Origin: Carallia brachiata
Lineage: Eukaryota > Streptophyta > Magnoliopsida > Malpighiales > Rhizophoraceae
Direction of reading: 5' to 3'
Length of the DNA: 64,000 bases
NCBI GenBank assembly: GCA_021464245.1
Contig: JADCRB010000098.1
Coordinates: forward strand, 434,001 to 498,000
How positions within the stretch are numbered: position 1 is the stretch's first letter; the number at the start of each line of letters is the position of its first letter. Made by a program: the position numbers and the translations under genes. The notes beneath the pieces were generated by a model. The model was not told the DNA's origin. It made no database searches and was given only the letters and a program-made list of their open reading frames with translations. Of this stretch, positions 22,948 to 35,208 are shown piece after piece.

Positions 22948-24229
22948 AAAAGTGGAGTCAGTGGCTCATTGTGATGTTGCTTACTCTTGTGCTTGTGAAG
23001 TAGAAGGTCAACTCCAAAACCCGAACTCCGAACATGTAAAAGCCGAGTCTAGAGTATGGAGAAAAATGTAGAGCATCATATAAACTCGTATATTCTGCAT
23101 TGAGGTTGCGAGTCCACGCATGCCACATGCGCCAAAAAATAGTTCCGAAGAGATTGAAAAACTAACGATTATGGATGTTTTGCGGCGAGCAAAGGTAGAT
23201 GTAGAAGTTGCTTCTATCGAAAAAATTGTGCAAATTTTGGCATCTCATAGGCACAAAAATTGTTGCTTAAAAATTACATGCAGATGCTGCCAAGTCTATA
23301 TATGATCTAATTATCCTTCCAGTGAGGCAAACAAAACCCTTAATAGCATCACCATTAGCTTTCTTTTCATTCTTATCTTTCTAGATATAAAATCTTTTAT
23401 GGTTTTTGCATTCCTGCTTTGACATCAGTGTGCATTTGGTTCAATGAAATTTTGTGTGGCCTGAGTGAAATAATATTAGCATAAAAGAATTCACGATTTA
23501 TTCGATAAAAAAAAAATTATAGCAATTAGCAATTAATAAAGATCAAATAAGTCTTATAGTATAAGCCCTCAATTTAAACATTGAAGTTATTGTATAGAAG
23601 CCAGAAATCTAATTAAGTTTGGTATGTTCTGTCAGTCCTTGGTGGAGTTTAATGCGATTATTGCAAGATATTCTTATTATTCTTGATCAATATGTTTAAG
23701 TTTGGTAACGGATTTTGCGTTGGCAATCTTGAGCAAGCTTTTTGGTCATGCAAGAGCATGACAGCTGAAGGCCTCGATTTTTAATATCCCAGGAATTAGA
23801 CTAATCAACTCCGGATTGGAAGGTGATTTTGTACGTTGTCTACAAAGAACAGAGTCAGTTCTCGCAGTCTTTTGTTCCAAGTTGCACGGCCAATTGGTGC
23901 TCAGAAGAGAAATTTTCAGTAACGAGGCCCAAGACCATGCTGAGGGCCATGGCTACTTTTTATAGTGCCGACGTTGACACATGCCTAGGTGCCCCACACC
24001 AGAGTTATTCAAACCTGGGTGCTTGGTGAGAAGTCTATTGATTGTATGGAAGTGAATGTGCTGTCCTCGATTGGATTTGGCCAATTGGAAGCTGAAACAT
24101 GGTAAACGGAATATTCTCTGAGTTTTTTACAGTTATTGACAGGCATTATAAGAAAGATGCCGCGGACACGCTGTTTTGTTGTTAATTTTAGGTCGCAGAT
24201 TACCTAATACTTTTTGCCCCTGTTTGCAG

Positions 24230-24375
24230 GCGGAATTAATTCAAAGTGTACACATTAACGAAAACCAAATCACAGGAATTTGCCAACCAAGGTATAATAT
24301 GTAAACAAAATATTATCGTGGATAAGAAAACTCTGACTTCTACCGGATGCAGCCTACTTAGAGTTTGAATACTAA
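24230..24375 (+). pseudogene. Terminal exon-like remnant, unit 1 (damaged)
   Basis: After an acceptor TGTTTGCAG the sequence reads AELIQSVHINENQITGICQ and then loses about nine bases and shifts frame relative to the unit-2 copy (61,956-62,111), which stays open to a stop. The frame end resembles a C-terminal exon. I cannot name the parent gene; the tail 'YVNKILSWIRKL' weakly recalls the YISKWLRK segment of FANCJ helicases. Confidence 0.4.
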
Positions 24376-26690
24376 TTCTAGTCCTCTATATGTGCGATCA
24401 TTGAAATTTCCATTTTGACTATCTTGATGTTGACTATGGTATCATTTAGGGGTGTTGGTAATTTAGGGGAAGACACTGACAAAACCCTTGTGCAACCCTG
24501 AAAGATGGTTGAACTTCAGATTTTTGTAATGTCGACTATGGTAAGATTTTCAGCTCAGCGATATCCCTCTTCTTTTGGAAATCAGATGGTGACCATTGAA
24601 TGTGATCGGTAAAATCCTACGAGCGTACAGAGCCGATATAGTAATATAATTCTAATAAATATTCTAAGTATCGAATCCAAAAAAAAATAAAGAATTAATT
24701 ATAATTTATATTATTTAAACAGAAGATGTTATATTTGAGAAAAAATTTTAAATAATAAAATTATTAAAATAAATTAAATAATTTAATAACTAAAGACAGC
24801 TTAATTAAGAGTTCAACATAAGATAGATGGTATCCAGGTTATGAGTTTTCATCTAAAAGAAGTCGAATTATATGAATTTTGTGGATTAATAATTTAAATG
24901 TCAACTTTTCTTCTTTAGTTAGTGTTCTTTATTAAGCAATTCTAACCTTATTTAATGTATTTATGATCTTCTTTGAAACTTACGCAAAAGTAGATCAAAC
25001 TCATTAAGAACAGAGAATTTTTATGACATCATATAAACTTATTTCATATCTAACTCAAAATTTATATATTTATTTATTTAGTGCACGACTGTGTCTCATC
25101 TGTCGATTTTAACACAAATCTTTTGACTACTTTCATGATAATCAGACACAAAAGTATAATTAAGATTAAAATAGATAAATCAAATCAAATTCTCAATATG
25201 TAATTGCAATATAACCAAAAGAGCTTCCAAACATCCAAAAATCAAATAATCCAACCATAACATAAATTACATCTCTTTTACTCTAATTTAGCGTTTTAGC
25301 CACACATACTAAAAACTAAAAGAAAAATATAGTAATCAATCATAGAGTTCAAAAGAAAAAGAAGAAATGAAAAGGAATTGAAAAACTCATGTATATCTTT
25401 GCGTTTTTTCCTTATGCTCTTCTCTTTTTCGCCTCTTCGCAATATCTCTCTCTTACATCTAAAAGAATTGCCTTTAAAAGCCCCCCTAATAATCCTGTAA
25501 CTTTAGTATTTATAGTCCTCTCAAAATAATAAAAGTGTAAATCTTAAAGTGTCTAAATTCAAGTTAGAAAATGATTTATAAATTTTTAGACAATTTTGAC
25601 CCTATAACTTCTGGCCAAATTCTCGACTCTTCTAGGCTAAATTCAAATTTGGCTAAAACAGTAAAGTTGTAACTCTTTCTTTTAATTTTAATTTTATACT
25701 CAAAAATCATCTAATTTCCATTTATGTAGAGGAAGTTATTACTGAAAAATCAAGCAGTGTACAAAATTGAAAAATATATTTGAATAGTAATAAATTCGTC
25801 TTAATTACTTCTTTTTGCATCTATTTGACTTATAAAATATAAAATAACAAATAAAAGTAGAATCTATTAATAAATATAATATTTATATAAATAAATATCA
25901 AATTAAATACAAAATTGTACATCATATCTATATAAATATTAAACCTATCAGAATGATTATAATGTATAATCATGCTGTAATTTCATTTTTTTAATGTAGT
26001 TTAAGATATGGTTAGCCCTTTTTGTCCACTTGCTTTTAGGGAAGAAAACTAATATTTGCTTGACTTATACTTTAATTTCCACTTATTATATATGCTTACA
26101 AGACTTCTTCGTCCGCTTAGAATATTTGCTTGACGAAGACTTCAATTCCCTCTTAAAATATTTGCTTGACTAGCACTTCAATTTCCACTTAAATAATAGC
26201 TTGGAAATGGCCAGAAAAACGAGTAACCGCGTGGAACTGGTCCCTAGCGACGCGTCATTTCTTTCGAGCCTAAAAAAGTCATTGAAGTTAGTATTTAAGT
26301 AGAGGTGATTTTTTCGAACATCATTACTAGGATGCAGTTACGCGGTGTTCTAGCTGCGTCTAAAGCATTAACACTGTTTTTTTTTTTTTAACGAACATTA
26401 ACACTGTACATAAATAAAATTTTTAAGAGACAAAAATGAGAGAAACGAAAATGGGAGAGATAATTATTAAAAAATATATATATATTTTTTATTATCTCTT
26501 GTGCTCAGAGAGAAACGATAAGGAAAAAAATATAATTTTTTTAAATTATAAAATAATAATTATCTAATTTTAAATTTTAAATTTAAATTTTTATATTTTA
26601 TAAATATAATTATATAAAATTAATAAATAATTATATTTTATTATTAACCTATGATTATACTATACAGCTGCACACTATGCCCCTAAAACT
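24376..26690. other. AT-rich tail of unit 1
   Basis: No gene is seen. From 24,600 it repeats at 62,340-64,000 with a few percent divergence. It contains homopurine/homopyrimidine and AT-rich runs and direct repeats such as 'aatatttgcttgac' (26,051, 26,121, 26,158). A short direct repeat 'cattaacactgt' flanks a T-run at 26,367-26,408. Confidence 0.55.
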
Positions 26691-26946
26691 GAGCCCTTAT
26701 CCAATATCTAACAGACGTCGTCAATGTCCCTAAAATTCGGTTAGCACAGACTGTCACTACACTATTTTGTCAGAAAAGATCATTAATAGCTCACAATGTC
26801 CAATCTAAGTGCCACAGTGCATGTTATATATAATATAATGATGAATAATATAAATATATTAATATTATCTCTTTTTATTTCATATTTAATAAATTATATA
26901 GATAAGGAAGCACGGAATTACTATTTTATATTTATGAACTGGTGCT

Positions 26947-26989
<43 letters not shown>

Positions 26990-27180
26990 AATTAAACTAT
27001 TTTATGACATGAGCTAAACTTATTTACAAAAATATTTTCTATTAGTAAAAAAAAAAAAATACTCTTCTCTCATCATTACTCTCGTCACTGCTTATGACGA
27101 TCACTACCATCTCAGTCGGCCCCCTCTCTCACTCTCTCTTATTCTCTCTCTCAATTTTGATCCTTAGTTTATATAATTTA
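26690..27180. repeat. Junction between tandem unit 1 and unit 2
   Basis: From about 26,700 the sequence resumes the order seen at about 270-700 of the window: gttagcacagactgtcac, then cacaatgtccaatctaag, then the ctcatgac/cactaccat block. This marks the start of unit 2. An (AT)n microsatellite lies at 26,951-26,982. Confidence 0.7.
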
Positions 27181-29440
27181 GGCATATTTTGATAGTTATT
27201 AAAAATTTATTTAATAAGTATTTAGGATAATTAACGAAAATTTGAATATTTACTAAAGATTATAAAATGATTTATAACTAAAATAAAATGATTTTAATGT
27301 TTAATTTTAGTTATTTATTACACTATAATATTTAGCTATAATATGTTGTTAATTCTAAATATATAATATAAAATAATGTTATACCCTATATTATATATTC
27401 AATCTATGTTTCAAACCCATCCTTAATCTATCTCAAAATTGAAAATTCAAAAGTTAAAAATAAAAAAAAAAATCTCAGCGCCACTTCCCTAAATAAAACC
27501 GTTCTACAAAGTAGCTCCCCCGGAAAAAACCCTGCACCACGTCAGGTGGAGAGTACTTTTCTTTTAGTATTAGAAAATGATTTCCACTTACCAAAAAAAA
27601 AAGAAAATGATTTCCAATTACAATGTGCAATGTCCTAAGTTCATGTGAGTGGGCCCACCTGACAAGTGGGTATCTTCCCTTTTTTGTTTATAAGTTATAA
27701 TTAACACCAAATTATTCAAATTGCATTACAGAAATGCTGCCTTAACAAATTTCTTGTGGTTTGTTTGGTTTGTGAGAAAATTATAAGAAAAGAAAATAAT
27801 TTGAAAAAAAAAATTATCATTATATTTTTATTTTTTTATAATTTTTTTTCTCACAATTTTCTTATTAATTTAAATAACTTAATTTTTTCACAATTTTTTA
27901 ATTATTATTTATTTTTTTTATATTATTTTCTATCGCACAACTTTCTCATCAGTTCAAATAATATAATTTTTTCACAACTTTTTCTTTTATAAATTACTAT
28001 TTATTTTTATTTTTAATTATTTTTTTCTTACAACTTTTTCATCAATCAAATAATTTTATTTTTTTATAATTTTTTTTCTTATAATTTTTTTTCTCATACT
28101 TTCTTACAGATCCAAACACACCATTGAGGTCCCTTAACCGACGATTGCCCATGTGAGTGTAAACAAGGATGGAGTAAGTAAAGAAAAAGACAGGAGGAGT
28201 AAAAAAAGTCAAAACACGGTGGGTTTAACCGAGTGTGGGCCGCCAATTTCTATGTCTCCCTCTAAAGTTTTTTTTTTTTTTTAACAAAATAAATCTATAG
28301 ATCGAGTTAAAGGTGAGTTCCTACTTTATTTATTCTATTCAACTTCACACAAAAATGACTCTCACTCAAATATTATTAAGTATAAATAGTCATTGTTTAA
28401 ATTTAATTATGATATTAATAAATTTTAAATTTATAATACTGTGATTCTATTCAGAACTTCTAGTTTAAAAGGGTAGGCGTACGTACGGTGTCTCGGACAC
28501 TATTTTTGGTTTTTTTTTTTTTGAAATTCAGTTACAGAGTTTTGCAGGCCAATATTAAGAGACTTCGTTTTACTTTTCCAGTGACATTAATGTCTATTAT
28601 GAAGAAAAAAAAGTTAGTATTTTGATTATTTTTATTTCAAATTTTATTTTGAATAAAATAGTGATTGTTATTTTTTAAATTATAATTAATATTTTTTACA
28701 TATTTATTAATTTTATATTTTAAAAATATCAGTTATAATTTTAAAAATAATAATAATTGTTATTTCCCTCAAGACAAGTTCCGAGATAAATCACCCAGTA
28801 AATGTGCTCAATTATGAATAAGCGTAACCATTTCTTTATTTGAAAAGAAAAGGTTCTGATTTAAGCGTTGAACTTTGAATACAAAGTATGTATTCAATCA
28901 AATGTGAGTGATAATTTTATCACCCAAACACTAGAACTAAATTCGTCTTAGATAGAGATTAATCTTATTTAATTATAATTATTGATTGTTATATATGAAA
29001 AATTTAAAAACTGTAACTAATAATTATTATAATTATATAACTGTGACTTTATAGCTGCAGCTGTTTTCAATTTCCATACCTCAAATAACAATTTGTTTTT
29101 GTAGATATAAATTTGTTTAGTTATAAATTGCTCGTTTTTATCAAAAAAAAAAAAAAAAAAAAAGGTGCCCAACACATATTGTTTGATCAATAAACAATGA
29201 CAAGAGTTGACTCTGTCTTTTCCTATTTATATTGTGGACCCGCATACGCGGACTGAGGATTTTCTTGGTACAAGTACAAAACAAATTTCTTTTCAAAAAT
29301 TTTAATTTTAATTTTAACGAGTGTTACTTAAATTGTAAACTTAAAAGTCAAAATTCTATATCCTCAACACTAAAACTTGGGAATTTATTTTTTTAAAAAA
29401 ATTATTTTATTAACAAAATAATATTATTATATTATATCGG
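27181..29440. other. AT-rich region upstream of A3
   Basis: No gene is seen. The 728-1218 MITE of unit 1 is absent. At about 27,758-28,122 there is an AT-rich segment with ends GTTTGTTTGG / CCAAACACACC and several 'tttctcacaa' sub-repeats, possibly another MITE. From 28,530 it aligns with the A1 upstream region. A poly-A run lies at 29,143-29,163. Confidence 0.5.
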
Positions 29441-29592
29441 TACCTTTATTATTTTTTGTTGGCTAGAGAGTTTCCTTCGCCTATTAACGCACTTCGTTCT
29501 GCTTTTTCCAGTGATTTGTGAATTGTGTTGTTTCTTCTGTAGTCTCGTTCAAAAGAAGCTCTCCTTTTCTCTCTTTCTCCTCTGGATTTGTT

Positions 29593-31243
29593 ATGGCACA
29601 GCAACTGTTAGAAGCAGCAATATCAGGTGATGTTGAAGCTTTGGAATCTATGCATAAAGATGACCCACTGATCCTGGAAAGGGTTGCTTTACTACCCTTT
29701 GCAGAGACCCCGTTGCACGTGGCTTCACTTGCTGGGAAGACCCATTTTGTGGAGAAGATTATAAGTTTGAAGCCCAGCTTCGCACAGGATCTGAACCAAG
29801 ATGGTCTTAGTGCATTGCACATTGCTTCTGCGTTGGGTCACATTGAGATCGTGCGTCTACTACTGACACTCAGTCCAGATCTGTGTCTTCTCAAAGACAA
29901 CGACGGTAGAACTAGCCTCCATCAAGCAGCCATCAGAGGGAAGGCTGCTGTCATAGAAGAGTTGCTATCCAAGTGTCCCCAGGCTCTGAAAGAGCTGACT
30001 GCTGAGAACGACACGGCTCTTCATTTGGCAGTGAAGAATCGCCAGTATGAAGCACTCAGGACCTTGGGTTGAAAGGCTTGGAGATGACAGAGAGCTTGTA
30101 AATGCTAAGAACAAAGATGACTTTTCTGTATTTCAGTTGGCCAAGGCCACAGGTCAATTGCAGGTAAGCACAGAAAAAAAAAAAAAATTGCGTTTTATCT
30201 TATTCAGCGTAATCCTATTTGAATGTCAAAGGTCTGTTTGAGCCACCAAATCAGCCTCTCCCTAGAAACACAGGAGCAACCCCTCTGACCCTCGCGTATT
30301 TGCATGCCCAAGGTCTTGGTATATTTATTTTAAGAGTACAATTACATATTTCAGTAATTTTATTTTGATTTTAATTTTAGAATAAACTGTGTATTATTTT
30401 TAAAATAAAAATTGATATTTTTAAAATATAAAAATAACAGTTATTTTAAAAATATTAATTTTTATTTTAAAAATAACAATTTCAATTTTAATTAGAACAA
30501 AATCTAAGATATAAACTACAACTACATTAACTTTTTTTTCTTATTTTAATTGTTATTGATGTTATTGGTAGGCTTCAATTATTTCACTAAAACTATCTGA
30601 TCGATTGTCTATCCCTGCACGCCATAACGTCAACATATATAATATCATGCATTTAAACAGCATCTGGTTGTCATGACAGGTACTAGATTTGTTGGACGGA
30701 ATAGGCAAAGGACTGCAACCCAGAATTCCACCACGTGGTCGGTGGCGGCCACCACACAAGATCCTATTTGAGATGTTCAAATTTGCATATGACGACCAGT
30801 CTAGGCTAATCGTTGCCGTTCTCATTGCCACAGTAACTTTCCAATCATTCGTAACACCACCCGCAACCCTTTGGAAAGAAAACATGAAACTGGATTACAA
30901 GTGCGTGTTTCAAGGTTTCAGCTTCAAGTCTAATCCATTTCGATACAGCAAGTGCCCCACCTGGCAGTTCATTCTCTTCCTGTTTTTCAACACAACTGGT
31001 TTCATGAGTTCTTGTTTCCTACTCATTCTTTTCAAGAAGGGAGTCATGGCTCAAATTCTAATCTCAGAATCGATTTTTTCACTCTTCGCATGCTACTGGA
31101 GCCTTACGGGGGCCATGTTGCCGGATTCGCCTTCGTTTATTTTAGTTATGGTAGCACTGATAATGGTCCTGGTTCCTGTCAGTATATATGTATCTTACGT
31201 ATGGGTTAAGTTCATGCAATCCTTTATTCCTCGAACCCAATAA
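29593..31243 (+). pseudogene. Ankyrin-repeat transmembrane gene, type A, unit 2 (1-nt frameshift)
   Basis: Exon 1 is 29,593-30,163 and exon 2 is 30,680-31,243, with splice sites as in A1. An extra G at about 30,066-30,068 (accttgggttg against accttggttg in A1, A2 and A4) ends the frame at 30,072. The predicted product has 159 residues of ankyrin repeats with no membrane part. Exon 2 remains open and encodes the PGG-type domain plus three TM spans. Its own stop comes three codons earlier than in A1 (CAA TAA against CAA GAA). The N-terminal region differs from A1 at several residues (AAISGDVEALESMHKDD). The lesion is a single indel in a G run, so sequencing error must be excluded. Confidence 0.8.
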
Positions 31244-32440
31244 TCTAGCTAGCTTTAGCTAACCAGCACGAAAAATTAACGGATCTTCAAGCGACTCAAA
31301 GTTTGACTCGTGTGGAGTTGGTGTGCGATGTCGTTTTTGCTTCTTTTTTTTTTTTTTTCTTTTTTTTGGTCGAGAACCTTTGCGCCTTTTTCTTCTTGTC
31401 AATTGGTGTTGCTTGTAAGTTTCTTGTCATTAGTTATTTTCCGGAGGCATTTGCGTGTGATATCACCGCTGGACACTGGCAAGGTTTATTCTTAATTTCT
31501 TATTAAACGATTAGCAAGCAGTCAAATTATTGTACAAAGAAAAAAATTTCTCAATGCAAATGACCATGTTACATATATTTAATTTTACTGACCATTACAA
31601 AAATTCGTCACTATTTTCAGTAAATGCATTTTAACAATTAAACATAGACATAGCGGTATACAAGTTTGGAATGAATAATTTTCATTACGTTCCAAATGAG
31701 TTTAAACACTACAAACTTATAAGAAAAGTTTTGTGGGCAAAGAAATCTGCTAGAGAGTAGTCAAAGAACACTAGAAAAATTTATAAAAAAAGGAAAAAAC
31801 AGTTTTGTTAAAATAGAGTTTTTGTGCAATAGTAAATATATTTAAGATAACATTAAGCATATATAGGATTTATTTAAAAAAATAAAAAAAAAAGTGCCTT
31901 TGACTAGCCTTTAGTTAATTTCTCTGTCCATGTACCAAAGCTACAAACCTATTAACTCTACTAAAACTGCACTGTGTTTATAGTGTGTATTGAAAAAGAA
32001 ATTGTCTTTCAAAAGTGTATATTATGAAGATTAGTTAGTAGCTTATTAATGTTAAAAATCATGATAAAGTTAACGAGATGCAGCCCTGGATGATTTTTTC
32101 TTTTTCTTTTTTTGTTTTAGGTTAATTTGTAATTATTAATATATAACAAGAGTAATATAATCTTTTAATAAAAATAAGAAAATCAATAACTTCCTTTTAA
32201 TTTTTAGAACAATAATTTTAGTGGGTTATGGAGGAAAATTAACTTCTCTCTTTTCTACTTTTCCCTCCCTAAAAACATTTTCAAATATAAGTGCTTTCCA
32301 TGTTTTCGCTATTTTTCTCTTTTTTTTTTTTCTCTTTTTTTTCTCTCCCAAATACAACGTAAAAATTTATAAGAAGTAAATAACCAATTTCATTGTATGA
32401 CCTATTGGGAACAAGAAAATAACGCAAGAAATTCCCGTCC
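31244..32440. other. 3' flank of A3
   Basis: Aligns with 4,058-5,640 but lacks the MITE at 5386; the empty site is at about 32,385-32,405. AT-rich, no gene. Confidence 0.6.
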
Positions 32441-32444
32441 AATA

Positions 32445-34560
32445 TGGAAATCTCAGCCCAGCCATAGTATACAAACCTTAAACCGACCTAGGCCAAATTT
32501 TTGGGCTCAATGTTGGGCTTCAGCCCAACTCCGTCAAATCAATCGCGTTAAATCTTCTAGCGTGATTCGGCCTTGTGCCCCTTCTTCAACCCAAAAAAAA
32601 AAAAAAAAACAACAAAAGTGTTCCAGCGTGAAAGCTACACACTCCAACCGCGCCAATCCCGATCAAAGAAGGATTCCTCATGCGATGTGGAAACCCTAGG
32701 AGATCGACCAAAGTCAAAGGAAAAAATTACTAATATAAAAGATAGGATATTAATATTTTTAATTTTAAATTTTAAAAATTTTTTACGTTCAAATTATAAA
32801 TTTTTTTTATATTTTATTTAAATTTTAAATATTTTAATTTTATACTAAATCAGTTCTTTAAATTATAAAAAGTGATTAATCAATTAATAAATGAGTTTAA
32901 TTTAATAAAAATTATTAAAAAAAAATTAAATACATGAATTAAATATTTTTTTCATCAATAAAAATATGTACATTAAATATTTTTTTAATCAACAAATATA
33001 CGAATTAAATAAATAACATGCATATTTTTTATAAAAAAGACATTCAATTTATATATATTTAATTTTTTTTTAAATAATTTTTTTTGTAAAGTTAAAATTA
33101 TTTTTTAATAAATTGATCATTTTTAATAAAAAGAAGGACTGATCTGACAGAAAATTAAAAAATTTAAAATTCAAATAAAATATTTAAAATATTTAAAATT
33201 TAAATATAAAAAAATTTAAAAGTTTAGAATTACAAATATTAATATCGGACATAGGAGAGTAAAAATATCAACGGCTCTCCTTCCTCAACGAGGAAATCGC
33301 GACGACTCACAGACTGGTCCTTCTTCCTCTATAAAAGGCCTGATGCTCCTTTGATGCTCCTTTGCCTTATTATCCACCATCTTTGAAAAGTTCTTCGGCT
33401 CTCTCATCTGCTTCCTGCTTTTGACCGTCAGGCATGCCCGTTCTCTGTCAGCCGAAATCCTAGTGACGCCGCTCCGCCGCGGCGGCGGCCTTGTCCTCCG
33501 TTTTTCTCCGCCATTACTAGTATTTACTGGTTATTTACCTTTTTTTTCGTTCATTTATCTGCATCAACTCATCACTCTTTGCGTTTGGCTTTTTTGAACA
33601 AATGGCTCGCTCTCATTCTCTTGCGGCCTTTTTTTTTTTTTTTTTTTTAGTGAGATTAAATGTATTTAACCAACCGTAATTTAATTATTTTATACTTTAC
33701 TTCTATGTAATTTCAATTTAAATAATAATTTTTTTACATTTTTTAATTTTAAAAATTAGTCTCCCTCCCAGTAATTTATTAAATCGATTAATAAAAAAAT
33801 TATTAAATTAATTAATAAAATTGACTACAATTATATTATTTTATTATTACAGAATTTTATTATATTTCATGTAAAAGTTAATTATGAATATTATTTTAAA
33901 TATTTTTATATTTATATGTGTAGTATACTAAAAATAAAAAGAACTTTGAAATAAATAATTGGAATGCAGTTAAAACATATACCAAAATTCAATTTAAGAA
34001 ATATGTGAGATATTTTTTAGTAAAGAAAAAAAAATAATTACAAAAAAATATAATTTTGACTAATTTTTATTAATTGATTTAACAAATTACTGTTAAGAGA
34101 GTTAATTGTCAAAATTGATTTAGAACGTATGTTTTTCCTTTTATCACATTTCTGTGAATATATATTTGAACAGATATAAATTGCTTGCTTTTTTTTTTCC
34201 CTACACATATTTTATGCCCAAGACAAATGAAATTCATAAATAGTCCCGTTACTGGACTCATAATGATGACGTGTGGCCCATTGAATTGACGTCACCCATT
34301 ACAATAATATTATATTTTTTTTTGAAATTTTATTTCTGGACAAAATTTTGCTCGACATGCATGAGGAGTAAAAAAAAAGAAAAAAAGTGCAGCTCAAAAA
34401 ATGTGGAACAAGTGTGGTATTTCGCGTCATTTTACTTTTTACTAGTTTTCATGTACATTTCGAATTACACCTATATTTGTTAGTTTTTATACACATCATG
34501 TGATTTTCATACAAGCATTAAACCCGCTGGATCCAAAAATTTATCATATTTATTGAAAAA
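32445..34560. other. 2.1-kb block present only in unit 2
   Basis: 32,445-32,720 matches 37,775-38,010 (gggcttcagcccaactccgtca). 33,260-33,640 matches the leader block at 38,220-38,500 and adds a GC-rich piece with cgccgcggcggcggcc (33,475-33,490). So this is the type-A gene's own copy of the downstream block, lost from unit 1 or never there. Between them, 32,725-33,255 is an AT-rich segment with long inverted arms (about 32,757-32,870 and 33,120-33,240), a probable foldback element. 33,640-34,560 is AT-rich without a gene. Confidence 0.6.
33325..33340 (+). promoter_or_regulatory. TATA box of the unidentified leader block
   Basis: CTATAAAAGG is a strong plant TATA match, followed by a CT-rich leader and, about 270 bp on, the ATG of MARSHSLAA (33,602). 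The copies at 9,400 and 38,290 read CTATAGAAGG. The downstream gene body is cut off at 33,640 by a T-run. Confidence 0.45.
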
Positions 34561-35089
34561 AAATATGTTTACTTGTGTTTTATTTAAAAGAAAAAAATTA
34601 AAAAGGACTGAAATTTTGAGTATTATTTTTTTTTTTAGGGAATCGAAAAAACATTGGAAATAAAGAACGGAAGCAACGAATATAATAAGAGCAACGAATA
34701 TAATAAAGAACAAAAGCAACGGATATAATAATGCAATCGCTTTCATCCATAAAGAACAGAAGCATCGAATATAATAATATTATTTTTAGCAAGCAAGGAA
34801 TATAATAATAACTTGGTTTTGCAGCAATACTGTGAGACCGTATATTGTGGTTATCCGTTTCTAGTAAAATTTAATAAATTATTAATTTAATGTAATTATA
34901 TTTATAAAATGTAAAAAAATAAAAATAAAATATAAAATTAGATAAATGTTATTTATTAGATGAGTATTATTTTAAAATTTAAAATTATAAATTTTTAATT
35001 TTTAAAAAAGTTTCTAAAAAATATTTTTATATAAATTAATAATAAATTTATTATTGAAAGTATTTTATTAATAATAAATTAAATTTCCT

Positions 35090-35141
35090 CACGTGCCTAC
35101 GACGACACTTGCAGCCCTAAACTTTTTCCTGTATATTAATT
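35090..35141 (+). promoter_or_regulatory. Putative core promoter of intact type-B gene A4
   Basis: G-box CACGTG at 35,090-35,095 and TATA-like tatattaat at 35,132, 77 bp before ATG 35,209, identical in arrangement to the unit-1 copy. Confidence 0.45.
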
Positions 35142-35208
35142 GGTGAAGAAGAAAGAAGATCTTGTGAAAAGAAGGGGATTTGGTCAGCTTCTTGTTTATT
35201 AATTTGTT

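Larger units (their letters stand above)
21181..23139 (+). mobile_element. TRIM-like LTR retroelement in DJ1C exon 6, itself carrying two insertions
   Basis: The 5' LTR (21,181-21,504, 324 bp) starts TGTTAGAGTT and ends TTTAACA. It is followed directly by TGGTATCAGAG at 21,505, the plant initiator-tRNA-Met primer-binding site. A purine-rich tract (tttgagggagag, to 22,539) precedes the 3' LTR (22,540 to about 23,139), which has lost its last bases. After removing the nested antisense TRIM and the LINE piece the internal region is only about 250 bp with no coding frame, so this is a TRIM-type element. It disrupts the DJ1C exon between the VLL and SSEEIE codons. Confidence 0.82.
20236..23799 (+). 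pseudogene. DJ1C-like pseudogene, copy d, unit 1
   Basis: Remnants in order: exon 3 (about 20,236-20,369; contains GVICAAPAVTLLPW after a broken start that lacks the GGMPG residues), exon 4 (20,453-20,632, open, [10 protein letters not shown]...[14 protein letters not shown]), exon 5 (20,734-20,811, EEFNNVEWSIDLNPR, donor GT changed to AT), exon 6 split by a retroelement nest (5' scrap 21,172-21,180; 3' part 23,141-23,321 with frameshifts after ILASH) and the C-terminal exon (23,711-23,799, DFALAILSKLFGHARA then TGA). The C-terminal exon also has a 5-nt loss relative to unit 2. The split exon and the TGA are shared with unit 2, so the copy was dead before duplication. Exon 3 retains the DJ-1 nucleophile-type cysteine (ICAAP). 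Confidence 0.8.
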
